Of a stretch of DNA of 64,000 bases, positions 42,585-54,226 are shown piece after piece. The stretch spans positions 2,318,001 through 2,382,000 of the forward strand of contig NZ_CP032509.1 in NCBI RefSeq assembly GCF_003952725.1. Reading direction: 5' to 3'. This stretch comes from Georhizobium profundi. GTDB lineage: Bacteria > Pseudomonadota > Alphaproteobacteria > Rhizobiales > Rhizobiaceae. The notes under the pieces are model-generated. The model had not been told where the DNA came from, ran no database searches, and worked only from the letters and a program-made list of their open reading frames with translations. Each line of letters begins with the position of its first letter. Position 1 is the stretch's first letter. A program made the translations under genes and the position numbers.

Positions 42585-43508
42585 ATGTCCGACGCACACG
42601 CCATTCCCGCCTCGATCGACGAGACGCTGACGCTGCTCAATGCCAATGACTACGTTGCCGGGCGCGATCTGGCGACGGTGGTGTTTCTGGCGCTGAAGAT
42701 GAAGCGGCCGCTGTTCCTGGAAGGCGAGGCGGGCGTCGGCAAGACCGAAATCGCCAAGGTGCTGGCCAAGGGCCTCGACCGGCCACTGATCCGGCTCCAA
42801 TGCTACGAAGGCCTCGATGTCGCCTCGGCCGTCTACGAGTGGAACTATCCGGCGCAGATGCTCGAAATCCGCATGGCGGAAGCGACGGGCGGCACAGATC
42901 GGAATGCGATCGAGAAGGGCATCTTTTCCGACAAGTATCTGATCCGTCGCCCTGTTTTGCAGGCACTGGAGGCCAAGGACGGCCGTGCGCCGGTGTTCCT
43001 CATCGACGAGCTCGACCGGACCGACGAGGCCTTCGAGGCGTTTCTGCTCGAAGTGCTGTCCGACTATCAGGTGACGATCCCGGAGATCGGAACGATCAAG
43101 GCGGATGAGCCGCCGATCGTGATCATCACGACGAACCGGACACGCGAGATCCACGACGCACTGAAGCGCCGCTGTCTCTATCATTGGGTGGATTATCCCA
43201 ATGCCGAGCGCGAGCTCGAGATCGTGCGGCGCAAGGTGCCGAACTGCAATGCGGATCTATCGCGCCAGGTGGTGGCCTATGTGCAGAAGCTGCGCACCAT
43301 CGATCTTTTCAAGAACCCGGGTGTGGCCGAGACGATCGATTGGGCGAGCGCGCTGACCGAGCTCGACCGCATGGCGCTCGATCCGCAGACTGTGTCGGAT
43401 ACGCTGGGCACGCTGTTGAAGTACCAGGAAGACATTGCGCGGATCGGCACCGGCGAAGGCCGCAAGATCCTCGACGAGGTGAAGGCGGGCCTGGCCGCGG
43501 CGGAGTGA
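42585..43508 (+). CDS. MoxR-type AAA+ ATPase, CoxD-like
   Basis: A 307-residue AAA+ ATPase with Walker A GEAGVGKTE (about residues 47-55), Walker B VFLIDELDR (about 141) and sensor TTNRTREIHDAL. It is followed directly by a CoxE-like VWA gene. In carboxydotrophs CoxD and CoxE act together in building the copper-sulfur-molybdenum site of CO dehydrogenase, so an assembly-chaperone role for a molybdenum hydroxylase is inferred. TTGGAGA precedes ATG 42585. The stop lies 5 bases before the next ATG. Confidence 0.9.
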   Translation: MSDAHAIPASIDETLTLLNANDYVAGRDLATVVFLALKMKRPLFLEGEAGVGKTEIAKVLAKGLDRPLIRLQCYEGLDVASAVYEWNYPAQMLEIRMAEATGGTDRNAIEKGIFSDKYLIRRPVLQALEAKDGRAPVFLIDELDRTDEAFEAFLLEVLSDYQVTIPEIGTIKADEPPIVIITTNRTREIHDALKRRCLYHWVDYPNAERELEIVRRKVPNCNADLSRQVVAYVQKLRTIDLFKNPGVAETIDWASALTELDRMALDPQTVSDTLGTLLKYQEDIARIGTGEGRKILDEVKAGLAAAE

Positions 43509-43513
43509 GCGCG

Positions 43514-44773
43514 ATGGTCACCGATCTTGAGATCATGAAGCCGGCCACGACGGACGCCTTTGACGGGCGGCTTGCCGACAACATCGTCTATTTCGCGCGC
43601 ACGCTGCGCAAGGCCGGCATGCGTGTCGGCCCAGCCGCGGTGACCGATGCGATCGAGGCGGTGAAGACGGCCGGCGTCGGCGATCGCGACGATTTCTACT
43701 GGGTTCTGCATTCGGTGCTGGTCAACCGGCACGAGGACCATGTGATCTTCGACGAGGCCTTCCGGCTCTATTGGCGGTCGCGCGACCTCGTCGAGAAGAT
43801 GATCGCGATGTTCTCGCCGGTCGCGCCCGACATGCGCGAACGCCAGAAGCTGAAGGCCGGTGAAACCCGCGTTTCGCAGGCGCTGTTCGAGGGGCACGAG
43901 AAGGCCCGCCCGCCGGAAGAAAAGCCTGAGATCGAGGTGGATGCGCGCTTTTCGTCATCCGGCAACGAGGTTTTGCGCAAGACGGATTTCGCGCAGATGA
44001 CGGCGCCGGAGATCGCGCGCGCCAAGAAGGCGCTTGCCGATCTGGTGCTGCCGGACGACCGGGTGGTGACGCGGCGGTTTCGACAGACGCACCGGCCGGG
44101 GCGGATCGATCCGCGTGCCACGATGCGCGGCGCGCTGCGCAGTGGCGGCGAACTGATCCTGCCGGCCTTTCGCACGCAGCGCGAGGTGCATCCGCCGCTG
44201 GTGGTGCTGGCCGATATTTCCGGATCGATGAGCCAGTACACGCGGATATTCCTGCATTTTCTTCATGTGCTGACGGAGCGGCGCCGACGGGTCCACACCT
44301 TTCTCTTCGGCACGCGGCTGACGAATGTGACGCGGCAGATGCGGCACAAGGACCCCGACGAGGCGCTGGCGGAATGCGCGGACGCCGTGAAGGACTGGCA
44401 GGGCGGGACGCGGATCGCGACGACGCTCGCAGAATTCAACCGGCTCTGGGGCCGGCGCGTGCTCGGCCAGGGTGCGGTGGTGCTGATCATCACCGACGGG
44501 CTGGAGCGCGACGGCACCGACGATCTGTCCCGCGAGATGGACCGGCTTCACCGATCCTGCCGGCGGCTGATCTGGCTGAACCCGCTCTTGCGCTTCGACG
44601 GGTTCGAACCGCGCGCCCGCGGCGTGCAGGCGATGCTGCCGCATGTGGACGAATTCCGCGCGGTGCATAATCTGGACGCGATCAGCGGGCTGGTGGCAGC
44701 GCTTGGCGCCGGCAAGAGCCGCGATGCGGACCCGAGGCGCTTCATGACCGCAAGGCGTCTTGCTGCGGCCTGA
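43514..44773 (+). CDS. VWA-domain protein, CoxE-like
   Basis: A 419-residue CoxE-family protein. The N-terminal part (FARTLRKAGMRVGPAAVTDAI) and middle are family-typical, and the C-terminal von Willebrand A domain keeps the metal-binding DISGSMS (D234) and a TDGLERDG motif. It probably bridges the AAA+ partner to the client enzyme. It is translated 5 bases after the CoxD-like gene and 16 bases before the XdhC-like gene. Confidence 0.9.
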   Translation: MVTDLEIMKPATTDAFDGRLADNIVYFARTLRKAGMRVGPAAVTDAIEAVKTAGVGDRDDFYWVLHSVLVNRHEDHVIFDEAFRLYWRSRDLVEKMIAMFSPVAPDMRERQKLKAGETRVSQALFEGHEKARPPEEKPEIEVDARFSSSGNEVLRKTDFAQMTAPEIARAKKALADLVLPDDRVVTRRFRQTHRPGRIDPRATMRGALRSGGELILPAFRTQREVHPPLVVLADISGSMSQYTRIFLHFLHVLTERRRRVHTFLFGTRLTNVTRQMRHKDPDEALAECADAVKDWQGGTRIATTLAEFNRLWGRRVLGQGAVVLIITDGLERDGTDDLSREMDRLHRSCRRLIWLNPLLRFDGFEPRARGVQAMLPHVDEFRAVHNLDAISGLVAALGAGKSRDADPRRFMTARRLAAA

Positions 44774-44789
44774 ACAAGGAGATGTGACG

Positions 44790-45137
44790 ATGATGACGCA
44801 ATCCACCATGCTATCTGCCGTGCTCGCCGACGATCCGCTGGTGATCGCCGAGGGCTGGGCGAAAGAGGGGCGTTCGGTCGCCGTTGCGACGGTTGTCGAG
44901 ACCTGGGGCTCGGCGCCACGCCCCGTCGGCAGCCATCTGGTGATCGATGGCGAAGGCAACTTCGAAGGGTCGGTGTCCGGCGGCTGCGTCGAGGGTGCGG
45001 TCGTCTCCGAAGCGATGGATGTGATTGCTGCGGGAGCGCCGCGGATGCTGGAATTCGGGGTCGCCGACGAGACCGCTTGGCGGGTCGGGCTTTCCTGCGG
45101 CGGGCGCATTCGCGTCTATGTCGAGAAACTGGGCTGA
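44790..45137 (+). CDS. XdhC/CoxI family protein, N-terminal domain only
   Basis: A 115-residue protein equal to the first domain of XdhC (PF02625-like): VAVATVVETWGSAPRPVGSH, GSVSGGCVEGAVVSEA and GLSCGGRIRVYVE. XdhC binds molybdenum cofactor and inserts the sulfurated form into xanthine dehydrogenase-type enzymes. The Rossmann-fold second half is encoded by the next gene, 6 bp away, so XdhC is split here. AAGGAG precedes ATG 44790. Confidence 0.9.
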   Translation: MMTQSTMLSAVLADDPLVIAEGWAKEGRSVAVATVVETWGSAPRPVGSHLVIDGEGNFEGSVSGGCVEGAVVSEAMDVIAAGAPRMLEFGVADETAWRVGLSCGGRIRVYVEKLG

Positions 45138-45143
45138 ACGGCC

Positions 45144-45854
45144 GTGGAACAGACACTTCTGCAGGCGTTGAACGCGGAACGGCAGGCGCGGCGCGCCGTA
45201 ATCCGCCTGACGGCACTCGATGGTACCGACGACCGGCTCGTGCGCGAAGGCGAGACGATCGACGGGCCGCTGGCACCGATCGTGGAGGCGGCGTTTCGGC
45301 GCGGAACGTCCCGCATGGAGGAGGTGGAGGGAGGAAGCTACTTCCTCAACGTGCATGTGCCGCCGCCGCGGATTGTGGTGATCGGCGCGGTCCATATCAG
45401 CCAGGCCCTGGCGCCGATGGCTGCGCTTGCCGGTTACGATCTGACGATCATCGACCCGCGCACGGCCTTTGCGACGCAGGAGCGCTTTGCCGGCACGCAG
45501 CTTTTCGCCGACTGGCCGGAAGACGTGCTGAAGGATATGCCGCTCGATCGCTACACGGCGCTCGTCGCCGTCACGCACGATCCGAAGATCGACGATGATC
45601 CGATCAAGGCGGCGCTTGAGGCGGGCTGCTTTTATGTGGGTGCGCTGGGGAGCCGGAAAACGCATGGCAAGCGGCTGGAACGGCTGGGTGAGGCGGGTGT
45701 GAGCGAGGACGCGGCTTCCCGCATCAAGGCGCCGATCGGGCTCGACATCGGCGCGGCGAGCCCCGGCGAGATTGCCGTCGCGATCCTTGCCGAGATCATC
45801 GAGAGCCTGCGTCGGCGGCCGCTTGTCGCGCCCTCCGGATCAGCGGGCGGATGA
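45144..45854 (+). CDS. XdhC/CoxF family protein with Rossmann-fold C-terminal domain
   Basis: A 236-residue protein whose C-terminal two thirds is the XdhC Rossmann domain: PPRIVVIGAVHISQALAPMA near residue 74, DPRTAFATQERF, AVTHDPKIDDDPIKAAL, YVGALGSRKTHGKR and IGLDIGAASPGEIAVAI. The first 70 residues resemble a reduced copy of the XdhC N-terminal domain. The start is GTG 45144. It works with the preceding protein in handling molybdenum cofactor. Confidence 0.9.
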   Translation: MEQTLLQALNAERQARRAVIRLTALDGTDDRLVREGETIDGPLAPIVEAAFRRGTSRMEEVEGGSYFLNVHVPPPRIVVIGAVHISQALAPMAALAGYDLTIIDPRTAFATQERFAGTQLFADWPEDVLKDMPLDRYTALVAVTHDPKIDDDPIKAALEAGCFYVGALGSRKTHGKRLERLGEAGVSEDAASRIKAPIGLDIGAASPGEIAVAILAEIIESLRRRPLVAPSGSAGG

Positions 45855-45857
45855 GCC

Positions 45858-47474
45858 ATGCGGTTTGCTGAACTGCCCATTGGCGAGGCCGAAGATGCGC
45901 TTCTTGCCCATTCGGTGAAAGCGGCTGCGGTGCGGTTGCGCAAGGGCCACCGGCTGACGGCGCAGGATATTGCAGACCTCGATGCGGCCGGCGTTGCGAC
46001 GGTCTTTGCGGTGGCGCTCGATGCTGGCGACGAGCCGGAGGACCCGGCTGCCGCCCGGCTTGCAGCCGCGCTTCATTCCGACCACGTGACGATCGGCGAG
46101 GCGGCGACGGGACGCGTCAACATCTTCGCTGCGGCTTCCGGGCTCTTCCGGGTCGATGCAGCGGGCGTCGACGCGCTGAACCGGGTGGATCCTGCCATCA
46201 CCTTCGCCTGCTTGAAAGATCGAAGCCCCGTGAATGCCGGGGACATAGTCTCGACGATCAAGATCATTCCACTTGCCGTCGCCGGCCCGGCGCTTGCAGA
46301 AGCCACGATGGCGATCGCCCAAACGGGATTGATCGGTGTCACGCCGTTTCGCTCTGCCAAGGTCGCGCTCATCGCGACCACGCTGCCAAGCCTGAAACCG
46401 AGCGTGATGGACAAGACCAGGGCGCTGCTGGAAGTGCGGCTTGCGCCTTCCGGCAGCACGCTTTTGAGTGAAACACGCGTGGCGCATGAAACCGGTGTGC
46501 TTGCTGAGGCGCTGCGCAACACGGTGAATGGTGCCGATATTCTCATCGTGTTCGGTGCTTCGGCCGTCGCGGACCCTTACGATGTGATCCCCGAGGCGAT
46601 CCGGCAGGCGGGCGGTCAGGTCGAGGCTGTCGGCATGCCGGTCGATCCCGGCAATCTGCTGGTCCTGGGTGCGATCGACGGCAAGCCGGTGATCGGTGCG
46701 CCGGGCTGCGCGCGCAGCCCCAAGGAAAATGGGTTTGACTGGGTGCTGGCGCGCATTCTTGCCGGTGAAACCGTGACGCGCGCGGACATTGCCGGGATGG
46801 GCGTCGGCGGGCTCCTGACGGAGATCGCGAGCCGGCCGCAGCCGCGCATCGTCCGGCAGTATGTGTCGCAGCCAACGGTTGGTGGCGTGCTGCTTGCAGC
46901 CGGCAAGGCAAGCCGCATGGGCATCGATGGTGCGCACAAACTTCTGGCGGAGTTCGATGGCGAAGCGCTGGTGTGGCGAACGGCCCGGGCGGGACTGGAC
47001 GCCGGCCTGACGCCGCTGATCGCCGTGACCGGCCACCGCACAGATGAGGTGACGGCGGCGCTTGCCGGGCTCGATCTGGTGACGCTCACCAACCCGGCTT
47101 ATGCCAGCGGCATGGCATCCTCGCTGAAGGCCGGGATCGCCGCGCTCGACGCCGATATCGACGGGGCGATCATCCTCCTCGCCGACATGCCGGGTATAGG
47201 CCCGGGCGAGATCGGTAAGCTCATTAATGCTTTCCAGCGCGCCGGCGGCGAGGCGATCGTGCGGGCGGCGAGCGGCGAGAAGCGGGGAAACCCGGTTATC
47301 CTTCCGCGGTCGACCTTCGATGCGGTGCTGGCACTGGAGGGAGACGTCGGCGCGCGCCAGATCGTGGAGACGAGCGGGCTTCGGATCATCGATGTCGATA
47401 TCGGGCAGGCGGCGCAGCTCGACGTGGACACGCCAGAAGCGGTGGCCGCCGCCGGCGGCGTGCTCAGGGCCTGA
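45858..47474 (+). CDS. molybdopterin-binding domain fused to MocA-like cytidylyltransferase
   Basis: A 538-residue fusion. The N-terminal 330 residues form a MoeA/MoaB-like molybdopterin-binding region (LRKGHRLTAQDIADLDAAG, then IFGASAVADPYDVIP-like FGASAVADPYDVI and a PGCARSPKENGFD stretch). The C-terminal 200 residues are a MobA/MocA nucleotidyltransferase with VLLAAGKASRMG near residue 350 and LLADMPGIG. MocA makes molybdopterin cytosine dinucleotide, the cofactor of xanthine dehydrogenase-family enzymes. It closes the maturation run, 4 bp after the previous gene. Confidence 0.9.
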   Translation: MRFAELPIGEAEDALLAHSVKAAAVRLRKGHRLTAQDIADLDAAGVATVFAVALDAGDEPEDPAAARLAAALHSDHVTIGEAATGRVNIFAAASGLFRVDAAGVDALNRVDPAITFACLKDRSPVNAGDIVSTIKIIPLAVAGPALAEATMAIAQTGLIGVTPFRSAKVALIATTLPSLKPSVMDKTRALLEVRLAPSGSTLLSETRVAHETGVLAEALRNTVNGADILIVFGASAVADPYDVIPEAIRQAGGQVEAVGMPVDPGNLLVLGAIDGKPVIGAPGCARSPKENGFDWVLARILAGETVTRADIAGMGVGGLLTEIASRPQPRIVRQYVSQPTVGGVLLAAGKASRMGIDGAHKLLAEFDGEALVWRTARAGLDAGLTPLIAVTGHRTDEVTAALAGLDLVTLTNPAYASGMASSLKAGIAALDADIDGAIILLADMPGIGPGEIGKLINAFQRAGGEAIVRAASGEKRGNPVILPRSTFDAVLALEGDVGARQIVETSGLRIIDVDIGQAAQLDVDTPEAVAAAGGVLRA

Positions 47475-47634
47475 GGGTCGGCTTGACGTCCGTTGGGCGG
47501 TTGCGTCGGCAGCGCTCGGAACAGTAGCGCACCTCGTCCCAGGTCTTTGCCCAGCTCTTGCGCCAGACCATGGGCCGTCCGCAGGCCTGGCAGGGCTTTT
47601 CCGGCAGGTCGGATTTCTTGCGCATCTTCGCCAT
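47464..47634 (-). CDS. DUF2256 zinc-ribbon protein
   Basis: A 56-residue protein of the DUF2256 family. It has four cysteines in CQAC and CSERC around the WRKSWAKTWDEVRYC core, which should bind zinc. Function is unknown; relatives often neighbour photolyase or cryptochrome genes. It ends inside the last 11 bases of the convergent MocA-fusion gene. ATG 47634 or 47625 can start it. Confidence 0.85.
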   Translation of the reverse strand: MAKMRKKSDLPEKPCQACGRPMVWRKSWAKTWDEVRYCSERCRRNRPTDVKPTLRP

Positions 47635-47681
47635 CGCGTGGAAGATAAACGCCGCATGACGCACTTCAAGCGAGGCACGAG

Positions 47682-48032
47682 ATGGACCAGGTCGATATCG
47701 AGGAATTCTTCGCGCCGATCGGCCCGGTGCGGGTTAGATCGATGTTCGGCGGCAAGGGCATCTATGCCGATGGCCGTATCATCGCGCTCGAAGTGAGTGG
47801 CGACCTGTTGCTGAAAGCCGATGCCGACAGCGCACCCCGGTTCGCGGAGGCGGGCGCCACGCAATGGGTCTATGCAGGCCGCCCGGGTCGTAAGGCCATC
47901 GCCATGCCCTACTGGTCGGTGCCCGAAGATGCGCTCGACGACATCGATGCCCGGGCCGAATGGCTGAGCCTTGCGATCGAGGCGGCTGAGCGATCGGAGC
48001 GGGCAAAGCGGCGTCGCCCACCGCGGCGCTAG
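47682..48032 (+). CDS. TfoX N-terminal domain protein
   Basis: A 116-residue protein consisting of a TfoX/Sxy N-terminal domain (VRVRSMFGGKGIYADGRIIALE and PYWSVPEDALDD). In gammaproteobacteria full TfoX activates competence genes with CRP; the isolated N-terminal domain in alphaproteobacteria has no settled role. It is divergent from the DUF2256 gene across 47 bp. Confidence 0.88.
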   Translation: MDQVDIEEFFAPIGPVRVRSMFGGKGIYADGRIIALEVSGDLLLKADADSAPRFAEAGATQWVYAGRPGRKAIAMPYWSVPEDALDDIDARAEWLSLAIEAAERSERAKRRRPPRR

Positions 48033-48103
48033 TTTCCACGAGAGCGGTATTCACTTTTTGTTCACTATCGCCGGGATCGGCCGCGCGGTTCGTTGAAATG
48101 CGA

Positions 48104-48132
48104 TTTACAACAGAACAAAAACAGAACATAGT
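48104..48132 (+). promoter_or_regulatory. SOS promoter with perfect LexA box
   Basis: GAAC-AAAAACA-GAAC (48113-48127) matches the alphaproteobacterial LexA box GAAC-N7-GAAC exactly. It fills the spacer of a likely promoter, TTTACA (48104-48109) and CATAGT (48127-48132), 17 bp apart. It lies 36 bp before the start of the 27-residue peptide gene. Confidence 0.75.
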
Positions 48133-48162
48133 GAGATCAGATAAGGAAAAGGAGATATCCAG

Positions 48163-48246
48163 ATGATCATGCTTCGTGATGTTGCCGCGCTAGCCTCCAT
48201 GTCTGTCTTCATTGCCGGTTTCTCCGTCGTCCTCATGGCGATGTGA
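48163..48246 (+). CDS. 27-residue SOS-controlled membrane peptide
   Basis: A 27-codon gene with a strong AAAAGGAG ribosome-binding site 8 bases before ATG 48163. The peptide has a charged start (MIMLRD) followed by a single hydrophobic helix (VAALASMSVFIAGFSVVLMA), so it should insert in the inner membrane. It is too short for usual gene calling. A perfect LexA box lies just upstream, predicting induction by DNA damage. A functional precedent is Caulobacter SidA, a 29-residue SOS-induced membrane inhibitor of cell division; homology to it is not claimed. dnaE starts 207 bp downstream. Confidence 0.75.
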   Translation: MIMLRDVAALASMSVFIAGFSVVLMAM

Positions 48247-48453
48247 TCAGCGAACCCCACTGCCGACCCTCTCTAGGCCGCTGATGCCTGTGGATGGTGG
48301 GGACAAGTTTCTCGGAAGGCGGTTTCCGCCCTCCGTGGGTGGACAGGCCCCGACCGCATGCCGACTATCGCACAGGCGATTCTGTTCAGACGCATGGCTA
48401 ACCCATGGGTACGAACGCGCCTCGAAATTTTCTGATCGAGCGGGTGTGGCGGT

Positions 48454-51927
<3,474 letters not shown>

Positions 51928-52039
51928 GCGCTGCGCGGCGAACCAGCATCCGCTTCACCTGGAGACGCTTCAGGCGCGGAGGCAGCTTTCGCGCTGCCGC
52001 CGCATTCTTTCCGCCGTCACAAGTCAATGACGCTGCGCG

Positions 52040-52480
52040 TCAGGCGCGACCGGAGAGCACGTTTTGCGCGCGTTGCCAGAGCGTGCCGGCTTCGCGTCTG
52101 CCGGCGAACTGGCGCAGCCGGCCGGCGAGGCCGGGGCCCGTCATGGTGCCGTGGTAGTGGCAGTCGCAAAGCAGGCGGTGCGTGTCCTCGTGCGTCATGT
52201 CGAAGAAGTCCATGACGTCGCCGAGCGTATCGCCGGCCAATCCTTCCTGCCGCAGCACCGGATCGTTGAAGGCGACGGTGAGCGGCGAGGCCGGGTCGCG
52301 ATAGGCCCGGCGCAGCTCCGGTGCCATGAATTCGATCCGCCGCAGTGCCGCGAGCGGACCTTCATGCGCTTCGAGGCAGGCCGCCCAGCGGGCAATGCGC
52401 GCACGCCGATCCATCGGCGGCGCTTCGGGGGCAAGCGGCCTGGCTTCCAGTTCCATGATGTCGGGGTTTTCATGCTTCAT
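52040..52480 (-). CDS. protein of unknown function with His/Cys cluster
   Basis: A 146-residue, mostly helical protein. No family was recognised. A striking segment near residues 105-125, DMTHEDTHRLLCDCHYHG, holds four histidines and two cysteines and could bind a metal. ATG 52480 has a near-perfect GGAGGA ribosome-binding site 5 bases upstream, better than the in-frame ATG 52492. A short hairpin (TGACGC/GCGTCA, 52028-52042) overlaps its stop codon. It is divergent from the Do protease gene. Confidence 0.75.
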   Translation of the reverse strand: MKHENPDIMELEARPLAPEAPPMDRRARIARWAACLEAHEGPLAALRRIEFMAPELRRAYRDPASPLTVAFNDPVLRQEGLAGDTLGDVMDFFDMTHEDTHRLLCDCHYHGTMTGPGLAGRLRQFAGRREAGTLWQRAQNVLSGRA

Positions 52481-52682
52481 AGGATCCTCCATCGAAGAAG
52501 ACGCTACTTCACGGCCGAAATCCTACCACCGAACCCGCTTCGGGGCACGCGCAAGTGCGGCTTTCGCGATCACATTTTGAAGCGCCCGCCGAACGGTGCG
52601 TGGGCTTGAAATCGGGATACGTGGAGAGACCGCTTTCCTTGTTTCAGCCATCCATGCCACCTATCACTCGAACGATTCCTCC

Positions 52683-54215
52683 ATGAGAGTTGCGACGATG
52701 CAGAAGCTGGCCCGATTGTTCTCCATTCTGAGCATGGCCGTGATCGTGGGGCTGAGCCCGGTCATGGCCCAGGAGGCCCAGGACGATGCGGGTACCCGGC
52801 GTCCGCTGGAGGGACTTTTGGACAATCTGCTCGGGGGTGCGCCGCGGGGCGACGCGGCCCAAAGCAACGCGGACCAAGGCAATTCTTCCGCGCAGGAGAC
52901 CACGCGCTTGCCGGAAAGCCGCGAGGAGATGCAGCTTTCCTTCGCGCCGCTCGTGCGTCAGACGGCACCTGCGGTCGTGAACGTTTATGCCGAGCGGGAA
53001 GTGCGGCAGCGCTCGCCGTTCCAGGGCGATCCGTTCTTCGAACGCTTCTTCGGCCAGCAGATGCCCCATCGTTCGCAGCGCCAATCGTCGCTTGGCTCTG
53101 GCGTGGTCATAGATGCGTCCGGCGTCGTGATCACCAACAACCATGTGATCGATGGCGCGGACCAGGTGCGCGTGGCGTTTTCCGACGGACGCGAATATGC
53201 GAGCGAGATCATCCTGAGGGACGAGACGATCGACCTGGCGATCCTGAAAATCGATGCGAATGTGGCGTTCGAGACGTTGCCGCTCGGCGATTCCGATGCG
53301 GTGGAGGTCGGCGATCTGGTGCTCGCGATCGGCAATCCGTTCGGCGTGGGGCAGACGGTGACGAGCGGGATCGTCTCGGCGTTGGCACGCAACCAGGTCG
53401 GCATCTCCGATTTCGGTTTCTTCATCCAGACCGATGCGGCGATCAACCCGGGCAATTCCGGTGGCGCGCTGATCGACATGAACGGCAACCTCATCGGCAT
53501 CAACACGGCGATCTATTCGCGCTCGGGCGGTTCGAACGGCATCGGTTTCGCCATCCCGGCCAATATGGTGCGTGCCGTGGCTGCTGCGGCCGAGACCGGC
53601 AGCGATACCTTCGTGCGGCCTTTCATCGGGGCGACCTTCGAGCCGGTGACGGCCGACATTGCCGAAGCGCTGGGCGCGCCGCGCATCTCCGGTGCGCTCG
53701 TCAACGACGTTCAGGACGACGGACCCGCGGCTGCGGCCGGGCTTTTGCCTGGCGACATCGTGACGGCCGTCAATGGCCGGGCGGTGGAGCACCCGGACGC
53801 GGTCGGTTACCGGTTGGCGACGGCCGGTATCGGCGGCACGGCTCAGCTGGAGGTGCTGTCGCGCGGAGAAACGAAGACGATCGAGGTTGCGCTGGAGGCG
53901 CCGCCGGAGACGATCGAATTGCTGCTGACCGGCAGCAACCCGCTCGCCGGCGCCGTCGTGGCAGACATCACCCCCGATGTGGTCCAGCGCCTGCGGTTGC
54001 GCTCCAGACCAGAAAGCGGCGTCGTCGTGCTGGAGGTGGACGGACGCTCGCCGGCTGCGCGCTATGGGCTTCGACCCGGCGATATCGTGATGGCCGTCAA
54101 CGGCACGGACATCACCGGCCCCGATCAGTTGGCGGAGATCCTGGCGGCAGGTGCGGGGCTCTGGCGCTTCGATATCGACCGCGGTGGGAATCTGATGCGC
54201 CAGTTCATTCGCTAG
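52683..54215 (+). CDS. Do-type (DegP/HtrA) periplasmic serine protease
   Basis: A 510-residue HtrA protease/chaperone that clears misfolded envelope proteins. A signal peptide (ILSMAVIVGLSPVMA) is followed by a Gly/Asp/Gln-rich linker. The trypsin-like domain has the triad H154 (TNNHVIDGAD), D184 (TIDLAILK) and S259 (NPGNSGGAL), and two PDZ domains follow (about 290-375 and 405-500). The start may be ATG 52683 or 52698. A CTTGAAA at 52604 recalls the -35 of heat-shock promoters, but no matching -10 was found. rarA follows by 11 bp. Confidence 0.95.
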   Translation: MRVATMQKLARLFSILSMAVIVGLSPVMAQEAQDDAGTRRPLEGLLDNLLGGAPRGDAAQSNADQGNSSAQETTRLPESREEMQLSFAPLVRQTAPAVVNVYAEREVRQRSPFQGDPFFERFFGQQMPHRSQRQSSLGSGVVIDASGVVITNNHVIDGADQVRVAFSDGREYASEIILRDETIDLAILKIDANVAFETLPLGDSDAVEVGDLVLAIGNPFGVGQTVTSGIVSALARNQVGISDFGFFIQTDAAINPGNSGGALIDMNGNLIGINTAIYSRSGGSNGIGFAIPANMVRAVAAAAETGSDTFVRPFIGATFEPVTADIAEALGAPRISGALVNDVQDDGPAAAAGLLPGDIVTAVNGRAVEHPDAVGYRLATAGIGGTAQLEVLSRGETKTIEVALEAPPETIELLLTGSNPLAGAVVADITPDVVQRLRLRSRPESGVVVLEVDGRSPAARYGLRPGDIVMAVNGTDITGPDQLAEILAAGAGLWRFDIDRGGNLMRQFIR

Positions 54216-54226
54216 GCAATTTCGCG

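Noticed and set aside
52604..52640. Heat-shock promoter before the Do protease gene
   Set aside because: CTTGAAA is present, but no matching -10 element lies at the right distance.
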